Shown here: positions 9,066 through 17,251 of the stretch, piece by piece
Position numbering within the stretch: position 1 is the first letter of the stretch
How the letters are laid out: each line of letters starts with the position of its first letter
The notes under the pieces: generated by a model
Told to the model about the DNA's origin: nothing
Databases searched by the model: none
What the model saw: the letters and a program-made list of their open reading frames with translations, nothing else
Translations under genes and position numbers: made by a program
From: Paucibacter_B soli
GTDB taxonomy: Bacteria; Pseudomonadota; Gammaproteobacteria; Burkholderiales; Burkholderiaceae_C
DNA length: 64,000 bases
Direction of reading: 5' to 3'
Assembly: GCF_037482845.1 (NCBI RefSeq)
Contig: NZ_JBBHJW010000001.1
Span: 310,001 to 374,000 of the forward strand

Positions 9066-10145
9066 ATGCCCGATCGCCCCATTCATCTGGATGTGTTCGC
9101 CTTTCCCGGCGCCATGCTGGGCCTCTCGCTGGCCGCGGTGGACATGCTGCGCATGCTCAACACCGTGGTCCTGCTGCAGCAGGGCAGTGGCGCCATGGTG
9201 GCGAGCTGGCAGTTGCTGGACGCCGAGGCGCAACCGGTGTCCAGCACCGATCCGCTGCTGGGCCCCTATTGCCAGGGGCCGGCGCTGGCGGACGCTGTAT
9301 TGCCGGCGGCGCGGCGCGCCTGCTTCATGCCCGGCTTCTACACCCACAACGTGCCGGCCCTGCGCGCCGCGGCGCGAGCGCTGCCGCGGGTGCGCGCGCA
9401 TGCCCGACAATGCCTGGAGCGCGGCGAGACCCTGCTGACCCTGGGCAACGGCGCCTGGCTGCTGCCCGACGGCGCGGCGCTGCAGGGGCGCCAGGTGGCC
9501 GTTCCCTGGTACCTGATCTCAGGCTTTGTGAGCGACTTCCCGCAACTCGCGCTGAGCTCGGAGCACGGGCATTGCGAGGATGGGCCGCTCATCACGGGAG
9601 GCCTGAACGAGGCGCTCACGCCCGTGATGCTGGCCTGGTTCGGGCGCTGCCTGCCGCCGGCGCTGACGCAGGTGTGTGCCAATCTGTTCCAGCACGACGC
9701 GACCCGCCATGCCGCGGCGCTGCTGACGCGCCAGCAAGGCCATTTCTCGACCACCCGCGACAGCGTGATGGCACGCGCGCTGGCCTGGCTGGACGCCCAT
9801 CTGGAGCGGCCCTACCGCCTGGACGAGGTGGCACAGGCGGCGGCCGTGAGCGCGCGCACGCTGCTGCGGCATTTCCAGCAGGTGCTGGGCATGACGCCGC
9901 TGGACTATGTGCAGCAGCAGCGCTGCAAACGCGCGCGCATCCTGCTGGAGACCACGCTGGACAGCATCCCCACCATCGCGCGCGCCTGCGGCTATGCCGA
10001 CCAGGCGGCGTTCCGCCGCATCTTTGCCCGCCACGAGGCGCTGCCGCCGGCGCAGTACCGCGCCCAGCACGCACTGCGCGCGCGGCGCGAGCGCTGGAAG
10101 GTGGAGGGGCAGCGCACGCGCACCGACCGGCCTGGCAAGACCTGA
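9066..10145 (+). CDS. GlxA-type AraC family regulator
   Basis: The 359-residue protein has an N-terminal DJ-1/PfpI-like (class I glutamine amidotransferase-like) sensor domain, about residues 1-190 (HLDVFAFPGAML at the start), and a C-terminal AraC DNA-binding domain, about 230-325, with two helix-turn-helix units (LDEVAQAAAVSARTLLRHF and IPTIARACGYADQAAFRRIF). GlxA-like regulators often sense amino-acid-derived or quaternary-amine ligands. It is divergent from the acylase-Bug operon with about 90 bp between starts, so it probably controls that operon and itself. Confidence 0.85.
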   Translation: MPDRPIHLDVFAFPGAMLGLSLAAVDMLRMLNTVVLLQQGSGAMVASWQLLDAEAQPVSSTDPLLGPYCQGPALADAVLPAARRACFMPGFYTHNVPALRAAARALPRVRAHARQCLERGETLLTLGNGAWLLPDGAALQGRQVAVPWYLISGFVSDFPQLALSSEHGHCEDGPLITGGLNEALTPVMLAWFGRCLPPALTQVCANLFQHDATRHAAALLTRQQGHFSTTRDSVMARALAWLDAHLERPYRLDEVAQAAAVSARTLLRHFQQVLGMTPLDYVQQQRCKRARILLETTLDSIPTIARACGYADQAAFRRIFARHEALPPAQYRAQHALRARRERWKVEGQRTRTDRPGKT

Positions 10146-10148
10146 CCC

Positions 10149-10910
10149 TCAGCGGCGCCCGACCCGCCCGGGCAGGCTCAGATTGCCCGACGCCAGCTTG
10201 AACACATCCACCACGCACAGCAGCGGGCTGTGCACGCTGGCGTTGACGCGCAAGGCCGCCGTCACGCCGTCGAAGCCGGCGGACTCCAGCACGCCGATAT
10301 CGTCGAAGGGCACGCGCACCGTCAGGCTGCGGCCCTTGAACACCGGGCTCCAGCCCGGGCTGTCGATCAGCATGGGCAGGCCCGGCCAGGTCTTTGGCAG
10401 GCGCGGCTTGGCGCCCTCCGGGATGTCCACCACCTTGAGTGCGCCCTCCTTGCCGCAGGCTGCGTCGGGCTGCAGCACCACCCAGTGCGAGTGCCAGAGC
10501 CGGCCGTCATTGCCGGTATTGCCGTCGCCATCCTCATCGAACAGCGGCGTGTCGTCGAAATCGGGGTGCGCGGTCACCGCCAACGCCAGGATGCCGGCCT
10601 TGGACTCGAAGCCCACCGTCGCCGGGTCCAGGCTGGTGGGCCAGACATAGGAGAACACCGTGCTGCCGGCCAGCTTGCCGCTGGCGCTGGGCTTGCTCGC
10701 GCCGGCCCGGCCGGACACCGCCATCTCGAACACGGCCAGCTGACCCTCGGTGCGGATGCGGGTATGCACGATGTCGAAGCTGGGCCTGACGCCGGGCTTG
10801 CGCGGGCTGCTGATCAGCTCGGGCTGAGCCTGCTCATGCGCCAGCGCCGGGGCCAGCGTGCTGCCAAGGCAGAGGGCCATGGCGAGGGTGGGAAGAAAGG
10901 CGCGTGTCAT
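10149..10910 (-). CDS. Secreted protein of unknown function
   Basis: The 253-residue protein starts at ATG 10910 with AAGGAG at a 7-nt spacing. A signal peptide ends at PALA before HEQAQPE. The mature part holds an acidic stretch (DEDGDGNTGNDG) that resembles a calcium-binding loop, followed by LWHSHWVVLQPD with closely placed histidines. I do not recognise an enzyme family. It is divergent from the XRE regulator at 11077, and the shared 166-bp region carries the inverted repeats listed separately. Confidence 0.65.
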   Translation of the reverse strand: MTRAFLPTLAMALCLGSTLAPALAHEQAQPELISSPRKPGVRPSFDIVHTRIRTEGQLAVFEMAVSGRAGASKPSASGKLAGSTVFSYVWPTSLDPATVGFESKAGILALAVTAHPDFDDTPLFDEDGDGNTGNDGRLWHSHWVVLQPDAACGKEGALKVVDIPEGAKPRLPKTWPGLPMLIDSPGWSPVFKGRSLTVRVPFDDIGVLESAGFDGVTAALRVNASVHSPLLCVVDVFKLASGNLSLPGRVGRR

Positions 10911-10935
10911 GTAAGCACTCCTTGCGATAGTGGTT

Positions 10936-11019
10936 TGGGTCCACCCAGTGTCCAGCGCCGACCAATACGATACGCGCCCTAACGTCCACAAAACAAACCA
11001 AATCGTCCAGGTTCACCCA
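10936..11019. promoter_or_regulatory. Pair of operator-like inverted repeats
   Basis: In the divergent region between the secreted-protein gene and the XRE gene, TGGGT-CC-ACCCA (10936-10947) is a perfect inverted repeat. CAGGT-TC-ACCCA (11008-11019) repeats its right half exactly and part of its left half. The centres are 72 bp apart. Paired imperfect palindromes of this size are usual targets of small helix-turn-helix regulators; that the neighbouring XRE protein binds them is inference. Confidence 0.35.
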
Positions 11020-11076
11020 GCATTAGGCCACCTCTCTGCGCTGCGGCCGGCGCCGCTCAGCGGCGACAATGCGCCG

Positions 11077-11349
11077 ATGGCACAAGGCAAGCGAATTTCG
11101 GCGGAGATCGACGGCGACGCGCTCCAGACCATCAAGAACATCGGGGCGGCCGCCAAGCAGGCGCGCCTGCGCGCCGGCGAGGGCCAGGCCGTGGCGGCGG
11201 CGCGGCTGGGCGTGCATGTGCAGACCATCGCGCGCATCGAGTCCGGCGAACCCGGAGTCGCGATCGGCCATGTGATGGGAATGCTGGCGCTCTACGGCCT
11301 CTCCGCTGCGCTGATAATCGCCGCCCCCTCAGGGGAATTTCTTCCCTGA
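11077..11349 (+). CDS. Small XRE-family helix-turn-helix regulator
   Basis: This 90-residue protein consists almost only of an XRE/Cro-type DNA-binding domain: IGAAAKQARLRAGEGQAVAAA, then LGVHVQTIARIESGEPGVAIG as the recognition helix region, and a hydrophobic tail (MLALYGLSAALI). The layout resembles HipB-like antitoxin regulators, but no toxin gene adjoins it. The start at ATG 11077 fits the family length; an upstream open stretch from 10930 overlaps the promoter. It precedes the HU gene by 19 nt. Confidence 0.7.
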   Translation: MAQGKRISAEIDGDALQTIKNIGAAAKQARLRAGEGQAVAAARLGVHVQTIARIESGEPGVAIGHVMGMLALYGLSAALIIAAPSGEFLP

Positions 11350-11368
11350 TGTAGCCAATGGAACTCTG

Positions 11369-11656
11369 ATGAACAAAAGTGAACTGATCGAAAGCATCGC
11401 CACCAAGAGTGGCGTCACCCGCGCGGCCGCCGCCAGCATGCTGGACGCCGCCCTGGGCACGATCACCGAAGCGCTGGCCGCTGGCGATACCGTCGCCATC
11501 CTCGGTTTCGGCAATTTCAAGGTCAGCGCGCGCGCCGCCCGCACCGGCAAGAACCCCGCCACCGGCGAGGCGCTGGAGATCCCGGCCTCGAATGTCCCCA
11601 AGTTCACGCCCGGCAAGGCGCTCAAGGACGCGGTGAACGGCAGCAGCAACAAGTAA
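11369..11656 (+). CDS. HU-family nucleoid DNA-binding protein
   Basis: The 95-residue protein has the complete HU fold: an N-terminal helical dimer part starting MNKSELIESIATKSGVTRA, the conserved GFGNFKV turn, the DNA-binding arm around RTGKNPATGEALEIPAS, and the closing FTPGKALKDAV. HU binds bent or nicked DNA without sequence preference and shapes the nucleoid. The 3' end overlaps by 35 bp the 3' end of the convergent gene at 11622-12371. Confidence 0.95.
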   Translation: MNKSELIESIATKSGVTRAAAASMLDAALGTITEALAAGDTVAILGFGNFKVSARAARTGKNPATGEALEIPASNVPKFTPGKALKDAVNGSSNK

Positions 11657-12371
11657 GCAAAAGCGCCTTCGCCGCCTCGATGCGCAGCGCCAGGGCCACG
11701 CTCTCGTCCTTCATGACCGCGAGCAGAAAGCCACTGGCCTGCTGCATCGGCGTGTCGGTGGCCGAGTCGGCCGCGCCGGCAGCGCCTTCAACCGGCAGCG
11801 CCGCGGCCGGCACGCCGCCCAGGCCTTGCAGCGCCGCGCCGAGCTCGGCACCGGTGATGCTTTGCAGGCGCGCCAGCAGATCCGCCTGGCCGTCCATGCC
11901 GGGCGCGGTGTCCAGCCAGGGTTCCTCGGCAAACACCGGCGCCAGGTCCGGGGCCACAAAGGCCGACCAGCGCTCGGGCGTCAGCTGTTGCGGTGGCAGG
12001 CTCAGCGCCGCCGCGTCGGCACCGGCACGCGCCGGCAGGCAGGTCAGCCGCGCTGCGGGCAGATCCCCCAGATAGCGCCGGCGCAAGCCCTCGAGAAACG
12101 CCGCCGCCCGGGAGGCCGGCAGCGGATGCGCAAACGAGAACCAGAGCTGGTAGCCATTGCGCCCATTCACCGCGATGGCGGGCGCCGGCAGCCCCAGATC
12201 GGCCTGCACGCCGCGCCACAGCTGGCCCATGGCCTGCCAGTCGGCCGGGTCCGAGAGTTCCAGTACCGCAGCGCGCAGGCCCTTGTTCCCATTCGCGTCG
12301 GCATCGCTGGGCGGGGCCGGCAGCGAACCATAAAGACGCTGCAGTTCGGCCTGAAGTCTTGTCATGGGCAT
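11622..12371 (-). CDS. Uncharacterised protein with primase-like NGYQLWFSF motif
   Basis: The product of about 249 residues starts at ATG 12371 or 12365. Its first part contains AIAVNGRNGYQLWFSFAHP, which resembles the S/N-G-x-G-Y-H-L-W motif of archaeo-eukaryotic primase (Prim-Pol) domains, followed by LEGLRRRYLGDLPAARL. The C-terminal third is Ala-rich and ends in a run of four cysteines close to the stop. There are no other replication motifs and no mobile-element context. The primase similarity rests on one motif and may be coincidental. Confidence 0.6.
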   Translation of the reverse strand: MPMTRLQAELQRLYGSLPAPPSDADANGNKGLRAAVLELSDPADWQAMGQLWRGVQADLGLPAPAIAVNGRNGYQLWFSFAHPLPASRAAAFLEGLRRRYLGDLPAARLTCLPARAGADAAALSLPPQQLTPERWSAFVAPDLAPVFAEEPWLDTAPGMDGQADLLARLQSITGAELGAALQGLGGVPAAALPVEGAAGAADSATDTPMQQASGFLLAVMKDESVALALRIEAAKALLLTCCCCRSPRP

Positions 12372-12420
12372 AGCAAGTCGGGATGGGGGGGGGGGCAGAC
12401 AAGCCGCCCAAGAAACGGCA

Positions 12421-12446
12421 ATGCCCGGCCGTCTGAAGCCGGGCAT
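12421..12446. terminator. Strong hairpin, possible terminator
   Basis: A perfect 9-bp stem (ATGCCCGGC / GCCGGGCAT) closes an 8-nt loop. On the plus strand it is followed by TATTCGTTTT; on the minus strand by TGCCGTTTCTT. Either direction could act as a terminator. The remaining stretch 12447-12708 has no convincing gene. Confidence 0.4.
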
Positions 12447-12708
12447 GCCGTGATGCTATTCGTTTTGCATCATCACATCACATGGGGGTGATGTCGGTCG
12501 GCAACTGCGTGCCGATGGTGGGGGAGGTCTTTAGGAACGGCTTCTCGATCGGTCTACCCTCCTTCCAGCGTGCTTGAAACGACGCGTCTGTCGCAGTGGC
12601 GAGCCACCATACGGCCCCCCGCTGCAGCGCTAGTAAGCGCCTTTCCGGGCGCTGCGTCAAGGCCCATGGCGCGGCTCGGGCGCAGGTATTTGCGCTGGAT
12701 CAGCCTTG

Positions 12709-12930
12709 CTAGCCACGCCTGCCGCCCAGCAGCAGCAAGCTGGCGCCGGCCGCGATGGCCACCACGCCCAGCCACACCGGCACGTTGACGCTCTGCTTTT
12801 CCTTCACGGACAACTCAATCGGCCCCAGCTTCAGATCATGGGTCTCTTTGGTGTAGCTGAAGCCGCCATACAGCAGCCCCAGCACGCCCGCAATCAACAG
12901 GGCAATACCAGCGATCTTCCAGGTGTTCAT
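12709..12930 (-). CDS. Small two-helix membrane protein
   Basis: The 73-residue protein has two membrane helices (KIAGIALLIAGVLGLLYGGF and VWLGVVAIAAGASLLLLGG) joined by a loop with LKLGPIELSVKEKQSV. Proteins of this shape are common beside stress-related membrane proteins in proteobacteria and have no known function. It lies 19 nt downstream of the 48-residue membrane protein gene, so the two are probably one transcript. Confidence 0.7.
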   Translation of the reverse strand: MNTWKIAGIALLIAGVLGLLYGGFSYTKETHDLKLGPIELSVKEKQSVNVPVWLGVVAIAAGASLLLLGGRRG

Positions 12931-12949
12931 GACAGCTCCCACAAAGGTT

Positions 12950-13096
12950 TCAGATGCGTCGGCCCTGCAGCACGCGCACGAGCAGCACCACCACCGCCAC
13001 CACCAGCAACACATGGATCAACCCCCCCATCGTGTAGGAGGTCACCAGACCCAGCAGCCACAGCAGCACCAGAATGACGATCAGTGATTCGAGCAT
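12950..13096 (-). CDS. Very short lmo0937-type membrane protein
   Basis: This 48-residue gene has GAGGAG 4 nt before its ATG. The protein consists of two hydrophobic helices (LIVILVLLWLLGLVTSY and LIHVLLVVAVVVLLVRVLQG) separated by TMGG, with a basic end. It matches the lmo0937/DUF5670 family of tiny stress-associated membrane proteins. The gene's small size makes it easy to miss, but the ribosome site, composition and family pattern agree. Confidence 0.8.
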   Translation of the reverse strand: MLESLIVILVLLWLLGLVTSYTMGGLIHVLLVVAVVVLLVRVLQGRRI

Positions 13097-13306
13097 CTCG
13101 TTCTCCTCAAATTTGGACCCAGCCCCACCACCCGGGTGTGGCAGGTAAGCAAGCCGAATCTACGCGTGCGGTGCGCGCTTTTCCGTGCGCTATCGAACAC
13201 AGCGGCCGGGCCCGTGACGATGCCCCCTGCGACGGCGTGCGCTGACGCACAGACCCGCCGCCTGCCCGTGACTATGGTGGCCACCTGACTCACACAAGGA
13301 AACATC

Positions 13307-13717
13307 ATGGAAACCAACTACGTCACACGCGACAACTTCGGCATGTATGCCAACAGCAGCGACGGCCCCGGTCCGCAGCTGATGGGCGCCAACACCTTGC
13401 TGGGCAACGACGTCTACAACAAGGACGACGAGGACCTGGGCGACATCAAGGAGTTCATGATCGACATGCGCAGCGGCAAGGTGGCCTACGCAGTACTGTC
13501 CTTCGGCGGCCTGCTTGGCATGGGCGACAAGCTGTTCGCGGTGCCCTGGGCAGCGCTGGCTCTGGACACCATCAACAAGCGTTTCACGCTCAACGTGCCC
13601 AAGGCGGTACTGCAGGATGCGCCCGGCTTCGACAAGAACCGCTGGCCGACCATGTCCGACCACACCTGGGCCAGCGGCATCCACAAGTTCTACGGCACAC
13701 CGTACAGGACCGACTGA
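13307..13717 (+). CDS. PRC-barrel domain protein
   Basis: The 136-residue protein starts after AAGGAA. Its core LLGNDVYNKDDEDLGDIKEFM followed by SGKVAYAVLSFGG and LFAVPWAAL is the PRC-barrel pattern, a small beta-barrel found alone in stress-induced proteins and also in photosynthetic reaction centres and RimM. Stand-alone versions are usually induced by osmotic or envelope stress. It is divergent from the two small membrane protein genes and convergent with the Crp/Fnr gene. The 13097-13306 gap shows no further gene. Confidence 0.85.
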   Translation: METNYVTRDNFGMYANSSDGPGPQLMGANTLLGNDVYNKDDEDLGDIKEFMIDMRSGKVAYAVLSFGGLLGMGDKLFAVPWAALALDTINKRFTLNVPKAVLQDAPGFDKNRWPTMSDHTWASGIHKFYGTPYRTD

Positions 13718-13736
13718 CGCGCAGCCATGCTGGCCA

Positions 13737-14465
13737 TCAGCTCGACGGCAAGCGTGGCTGTCCCGCGCGCAGCCGCAGCAGTTCGGCCGTCACGGCCCCA
13801 AAGCACTCGCAGGCCCGGGACTCAAGGCCGATGCGGTCGAGCACGCAGAGGTGCCCGCGCCGGTAGCGGATATAGCCCAGCTCCTGCAACCGGCAGGCCG
13901 CTTCGCTGATGCTCTCGCGGCGCACGCCCAGCAGGCCGGCTACCAGTGACTGGGTCATCACCATATCGCCCGCGGGCACGCGGTCGAAGGTGGCCAGCAG
14001 CCAGCGGCTGAGCTGTTGCTCCACCGTGTGGTGGCGGTAGCAGACGGCGGTCTGACAGGTCTGCGTGATGAGGGCCTGCGTGTATCGAAGCAGCAGCTGC
14101 CGCAGGTGGCGGTCGCGTTCGAAGGCCTGCAACAGCAGCCGCGGCTCCAGGCGGTAGCCGTGGCCGGCGGACTGCACGATGGCCGAGCTGGGCATGCTGT
14201 TCCCGCCCATGAACGCGGACACGCCGACCATGCCCTCGTTGCCCACACCGCAGGTCTCGGCGCAGTCGCCCGAGGCGAGCGCGCCATAGAGCGACACCAC
14301 CGCGGTGGTCGGAAAGTAGACGTGGCGCAGCGGCTGGCCCGCCTCGTAGATGGGCTCGCCGACCTGCATGGGTACCAGCCGCAGCTGCACACCCAGCGCT
14401 TGACGCTCGGGCTCGGGCAGTGCGGCCAGCAACTGGTTCTGCAGGAGGCTGTGGGTGGCGATCAT
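13737..14465 (-). CDS. Crp/Fnr family transcriptional regulator
   Basis: The 242-residue protein has a cyclic-nucleotide-binding-like beta-roll (about 20-140; YFPTTAVVSLY and CGVGNEGMVGVSAFM) and a C-terminal winged helix (LVAGLLGVRRESISEAACRL). The N-terminus lacks the Cys cluster of oxygen-sensing FNR, so it is not a classical iron-sulfur FNR. Members with the VGNEGMVG signature often act in stress control in Burkholderiales; the ligand is unknown. It ends 20 nt from the PRC-barrel gene and lies 30 nt downstream of the two-component genes. Confidence 0.85.
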   Translation of the reverse strand: MIATHSLLQNQLLAALPEPERQALGVQLRLVPMQVGEPIYEAGQPLRHVYFPTTAVVSLYGALASGDCAETCGVGNEGMVGVSAFMGGNSMPSSAIVQSAGHGYRLEPRLLLQAFERDRHLRQLLLRYTQALITQTCQTAVCYRHHTVEQQLSRWLLATFDRVPAGDMVMTQSLVAGLLGVRRESISEAACRLQELGYIRYRRGHLCVLDRIGLESRACECFGAVTAELLRLRAGQPRLPSS

Positions 14466-14494
14466 GGGCAGCTACCGGGATGCCTTGCCCGCGC

Positions 14495-15319
14495 CTACTT
14501 GCCGGCCGTCACTTCGACGCCGACGCCGCGGTAGCCGATCAGCCGGCAGCCCTGGTCGAACATCGGCTCGCCACTGACGCGGAACTGGCGCCGCGTGCCG
14601 GTCGCCACGTCGACATGGTGAAACAGCATGTCGATGAAGGGCCGGCGTGCCGCGATATTGGCCTGCAGGGCCTGGCGCTCGCCCTCGTCCCAGCCCTCCG
14701 CGAGCGTCTGCCCGCCCTGGCCGTCCAGTCCGGCGACACGCAGCCCCAGCATCTCCAGCACCGGGCCGCAGACCTTGGTGAACTCGCCCATCTCGTCCTG
14801 TTCCCAGTACCAGTCCGAGGCCAGCTCGGTGAGGCTGCGGTAGCGCGCCTCGCTCTCGCGCAGCTCGGCCGTGCGCTCGCGCACCGCCTGCTCCAGGGCC
14901 TGGTTGTAGCCCTCCAGCTTGCGGTAAAGCAGGCGCACCTCCAGCATGTTGTGGATGCGCGTCTTCACCTCCACCAGGTCGAAGGGTTTGCTGATGAAGT
15001 CCTTGGCGCCGGCCTGCAGGGCGCGCAGCTTGTGCCCCGGCTGAGCGGTCAGCACGATGACGGGCAGGTAGCCGTCCTTGTCATTGGTCTTGAGCCCCTC
15101 CATCACCGCAAAGCCGTCCATCAGCGGCATCTGCAGGTCCAGCAGGATCAGGTCGAAGGCCTGTTCGCGATGGAGGGCGCACACCTCGGCCGGGTTCATG
15201 GTGGACGCAACCCGGGTGTAGCCCGCATCAGCGAGCAGGCGGCCGAGCAGGCGCACATTGGCGAGCTGGTCGTCCACGATCAGGATGCTGGCTTGAAGAA
15301 TGCCGCGCTTGTCGAGCAT
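14495..15319 (-). CDS. Response regulator with REC and PAS domains
   Basis: The 274-residue protein has a receiver domain (about 10-130) with acidic pair VDDQ, phospho-acceptor Asp61 in LLDLQMP, and Lys in FISKPFD. A coiled linker (RERTAELRESEARYRS) leads to a PAS sensor domain (about 155-265; ASDWYWEQDEMGEF). There is no DNA-binding, GGDEF or kinase output, so it probably signals by protein contact. Its ATG overlaps the kinase stop by 1 nt (TGATG), so the two are translationally coupled partners. Confidence 0.85.
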   Translation of the reverse strand: MLDKRGILQASILIVDDQLANVRLLGRLLADAGYTRVASTMNPAEVCALHREQAFDLILLDLQMPLMDGFAVMEGLKTNDKDGYLPVIVLTAQPGHKLRALQAGAKDFISKPFDLVEVKTRIHNMLEVRLLYRKLEGYNQALEQAVRERTAELRESEARYRSLTELASDWYWEQDEMGEFTKVCGPVLEMLGLRVAGLDGQGGQTLAEGWDEGERQALQANIAARRPFIDMLFHHVDVATGTRRQFRVSGEPMFDQGCRLIGYRGVGVEVTAGK

Positions 15320-17061
15320 CACACGATCTCCTGCAGCAGGGCTTCGCCGGCCCCGTCGCGCGCGCACGCCAGCGCCAGGTCCAGCGTATCCATGAATTCC
15401 TTCACCTTGATCGGCTTGGTGAGGTAGCGGAAGAAGCCGGCCTCCAGGCCCTTGGCAATATCGCGCGGCATGGCATTGGCGCTCATCGCAATGACCGGGA
15501 TATGCGCAGTGGCGGGGTTGTCCAGCAGGATCTTCAGCGCGGTAAGCCCGCTGATGCCGGGCAGGTTGATGTCCATCAGAATGACGGCGGGCTGCGCCGA
15601 ATGCGCCAGTTCGACCCCGCGCCGGCCGTCATTGGCACTGAGCAGGCGCAGGTCCGCTCGGCGCGCCAGCAGGCGTGCCACCAGCGTCAGATTGGCCGGG
15701 TTGTCCTCCACGCACAGCACGCTGCGCAGCGGCACGGCCGGTGGCGCCTCGGCGCTGGCATGGGGCGCCGGCATCGGCAGGACCTCGATCAACTGCGGCG
15801 CAGCGGAGGCCTGCAGCTCCACCCAGAACAGGCTTCCCGCGCCCTCGGTGCTTTCGACGCCGATGACCCCGCCCATCAATTCAACCAGCTGCTTGCTCAC
15901 CGCCAGGCCGATGCCGGTGCCCTGCTCGACCCCGCCCTCCTGGCCGAGCCGGTTGAAGGGCTGGAACAGCTGCGCAAGCTTGTCGGCGGAAAGTCCGCCG
16001 CCGGTGTCCTGGAACGCGATGCGCACCTGGCCGCCGGCGCGGGCGCCGCAACGCACCTCCACGCTGCCGCCGACGCGGTTGTACTTGATGGCATTGGACA
16101 GCAGGTTCACGAACACCTGCTTGACGCGGGTGCGGTCGGCCCTGACGAAAATCGGCGCATCGGGGGCGATGAAGCTCAGGCGGATGCCGCTCTGGCGCGC
16201 CTGCGGCTCGATCATGGCCTGGCAGTCGGCAAGCACCTCGTCCAGCAACATCGGCTCCGGCGACAGCGAGAGCTTGCCGGACTCGATCAGCGCGAGATCC
16301 AGGATCTCGTTGATCAGCTCCAGCAGGTACCAGCCGGCCTGGAGAATCTGTTCCAGGCTGTCCTGCTGCGCGGGCGTGGGCGCAGGGCTGCCGGAATCGA
16401 TCAGCTGCGCGAAACCCAGGATGGCATTGAGGGGCGAGCGCAGCTCATGGCTCATATTGGAGAGGAACTCCGACTTGGCCTGGTTGGCGCGGTCCGCCGC
16501 GATCTTGGCCTCCTGCAGCGCCAGGTTGGTGTCGCGCAGCGACTGATCCAGGCGTTCCTGCTCGGCCTCGACGCGCTTGCGCGCGCGGTTGTCCGTGCCG
16601 ATCAGCAGGTAGCCGATGATGTCGTGCTGCAGGTTGCGCAGCGCCGTGACCGACACCACCGCCGGCAGGCGGCTGCCGTCCTTGCACAGATAGGTGAGCT
16701 CGTAGATGTCCTCGATGCCGCGCCGGGCCTTGAACACCAGGGCCTCGAAGCCCGGGGCGATGGCGGTGGCGAACTCCGCGCTCAGGGCGCGGGCGCGCTC
16801 GACGATTTCCTGGGGATCGGAAATGTCGGCCGGCGTAACACGGTTCAGCACATCAGCCGGCGCATAACCCAGCATATGCTGGGCGCCGACATTGAAGACC
16901 TGGATCACCCCCTGCTCGTCGGTGGCGATGCTGGAGAACTTGGCGCTGCTCAGGATCGCATCCTGCAAGGCGCCGGTCTTCAGCAAGGCCTTGCGGCGGC
17001 GCGCTTCGCGCGTGCTGCGAGCGCGCCCCGCGTTCAAGAGCTGAGGCTGGAGCTTGTGCAT
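15319..17061 (-). CDS. Hybrid sensor histidine kinase (PAS-HisKA-HATPase-REC)
   Basis: The 580-residue protein has an N-terminal PAS domain (about 35-155; FSSIATDEQGVIQVFNVGAQ), a HisKA domain with phospho-acceptor His205 in NMSHELRSPLNAI, an ATPase domain (NLLSNAIKYN, DTGGGL, GTGIGLAV), and a C-terminal receiver with Asp497 in ILMDINLPG. No membrane helix is visible, so it senses a cytoplasmic cue through the PAS domain. ATG 17061 is preceded by GAAGG. Phosphate can pass to its own receiver or to the adjacent REC-PAS protein. Confidence 0.9.
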   Translation of the reverse strand: MHKLQPQLLNAGRARSTREARRRKALLKTGALQDAILSSAKFSSIATDEQGVIQVFNVGAQHMLGYAPADVLNRVTPADISDPQEIVERARALSAEFATAIAPGFEALVFKARRGIEDIYELTYLCKDGSRLPAVVSVTALRNLQHDIIGYLLIGTDNRARKRVEAEQERLDQSLRDTNLALQEAKIAADRANQAKSEFLSNMSHELRSPLNAILGFAQLIDSGSPAPTPAQQDSLEQILQAGWYLLELINEILDLALIESGKLSLSPEPMLLDEVLADCQAMIEPQARQSGIRLSFIAPDAPIFVRADRTRVKQVFVNLLSNAIKYNRVGGSVEVRCGARAGGQVRIAFQDTGGGLSADKLAQLFQPFNRLGQEGGVEQGTGIGLAVSKQLVELMGGVIGVESTEGAGSLFWVELQASAAPQLIEVLPMPAPHASAEAPPAVPLRSVLCVEDNPANLTLVARLLARRADLRLLSANDGRRGVELAHSAQPAVILMDINLPGISGLTALKILLDNPATAHIPVIAMSANAMPRDIAKGLEAGFFRYLTKPIKVKEFMDTLDLALACARDGAGEALLQEIV

Positions 17062-17251
17062 GTGCGGACCTTCGCATGGGCCGGTCGGATCCGAACCGCG
17101 GACTGCGGGTTTCGGCTGCGCGGCGCCCGGCATGACCGAGCCGCGACACGAGCCGAGGCAAGCTATGTTCGCTGGCTCACACAGCCGCGGTCTGTGCGGC
17201 AGCGCACGGAGCAGCGCTTGGGCTAGCGCCCGCCAGGGCCGCTTACTGCAC

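Noticed and set aside
6409..9438. A 1009-codon plus-strand frame over the acylase
   Set aside because: It is antisense to the acylase, whose self-cleavage site and signal peptide are clear.
12478..12660. A 60-codon minus-strand frame upstream of a hairpin
   Set aside because: It starts at TTG without a ribosome site and matches no family. The hairpin after it is the only supporting evidence.
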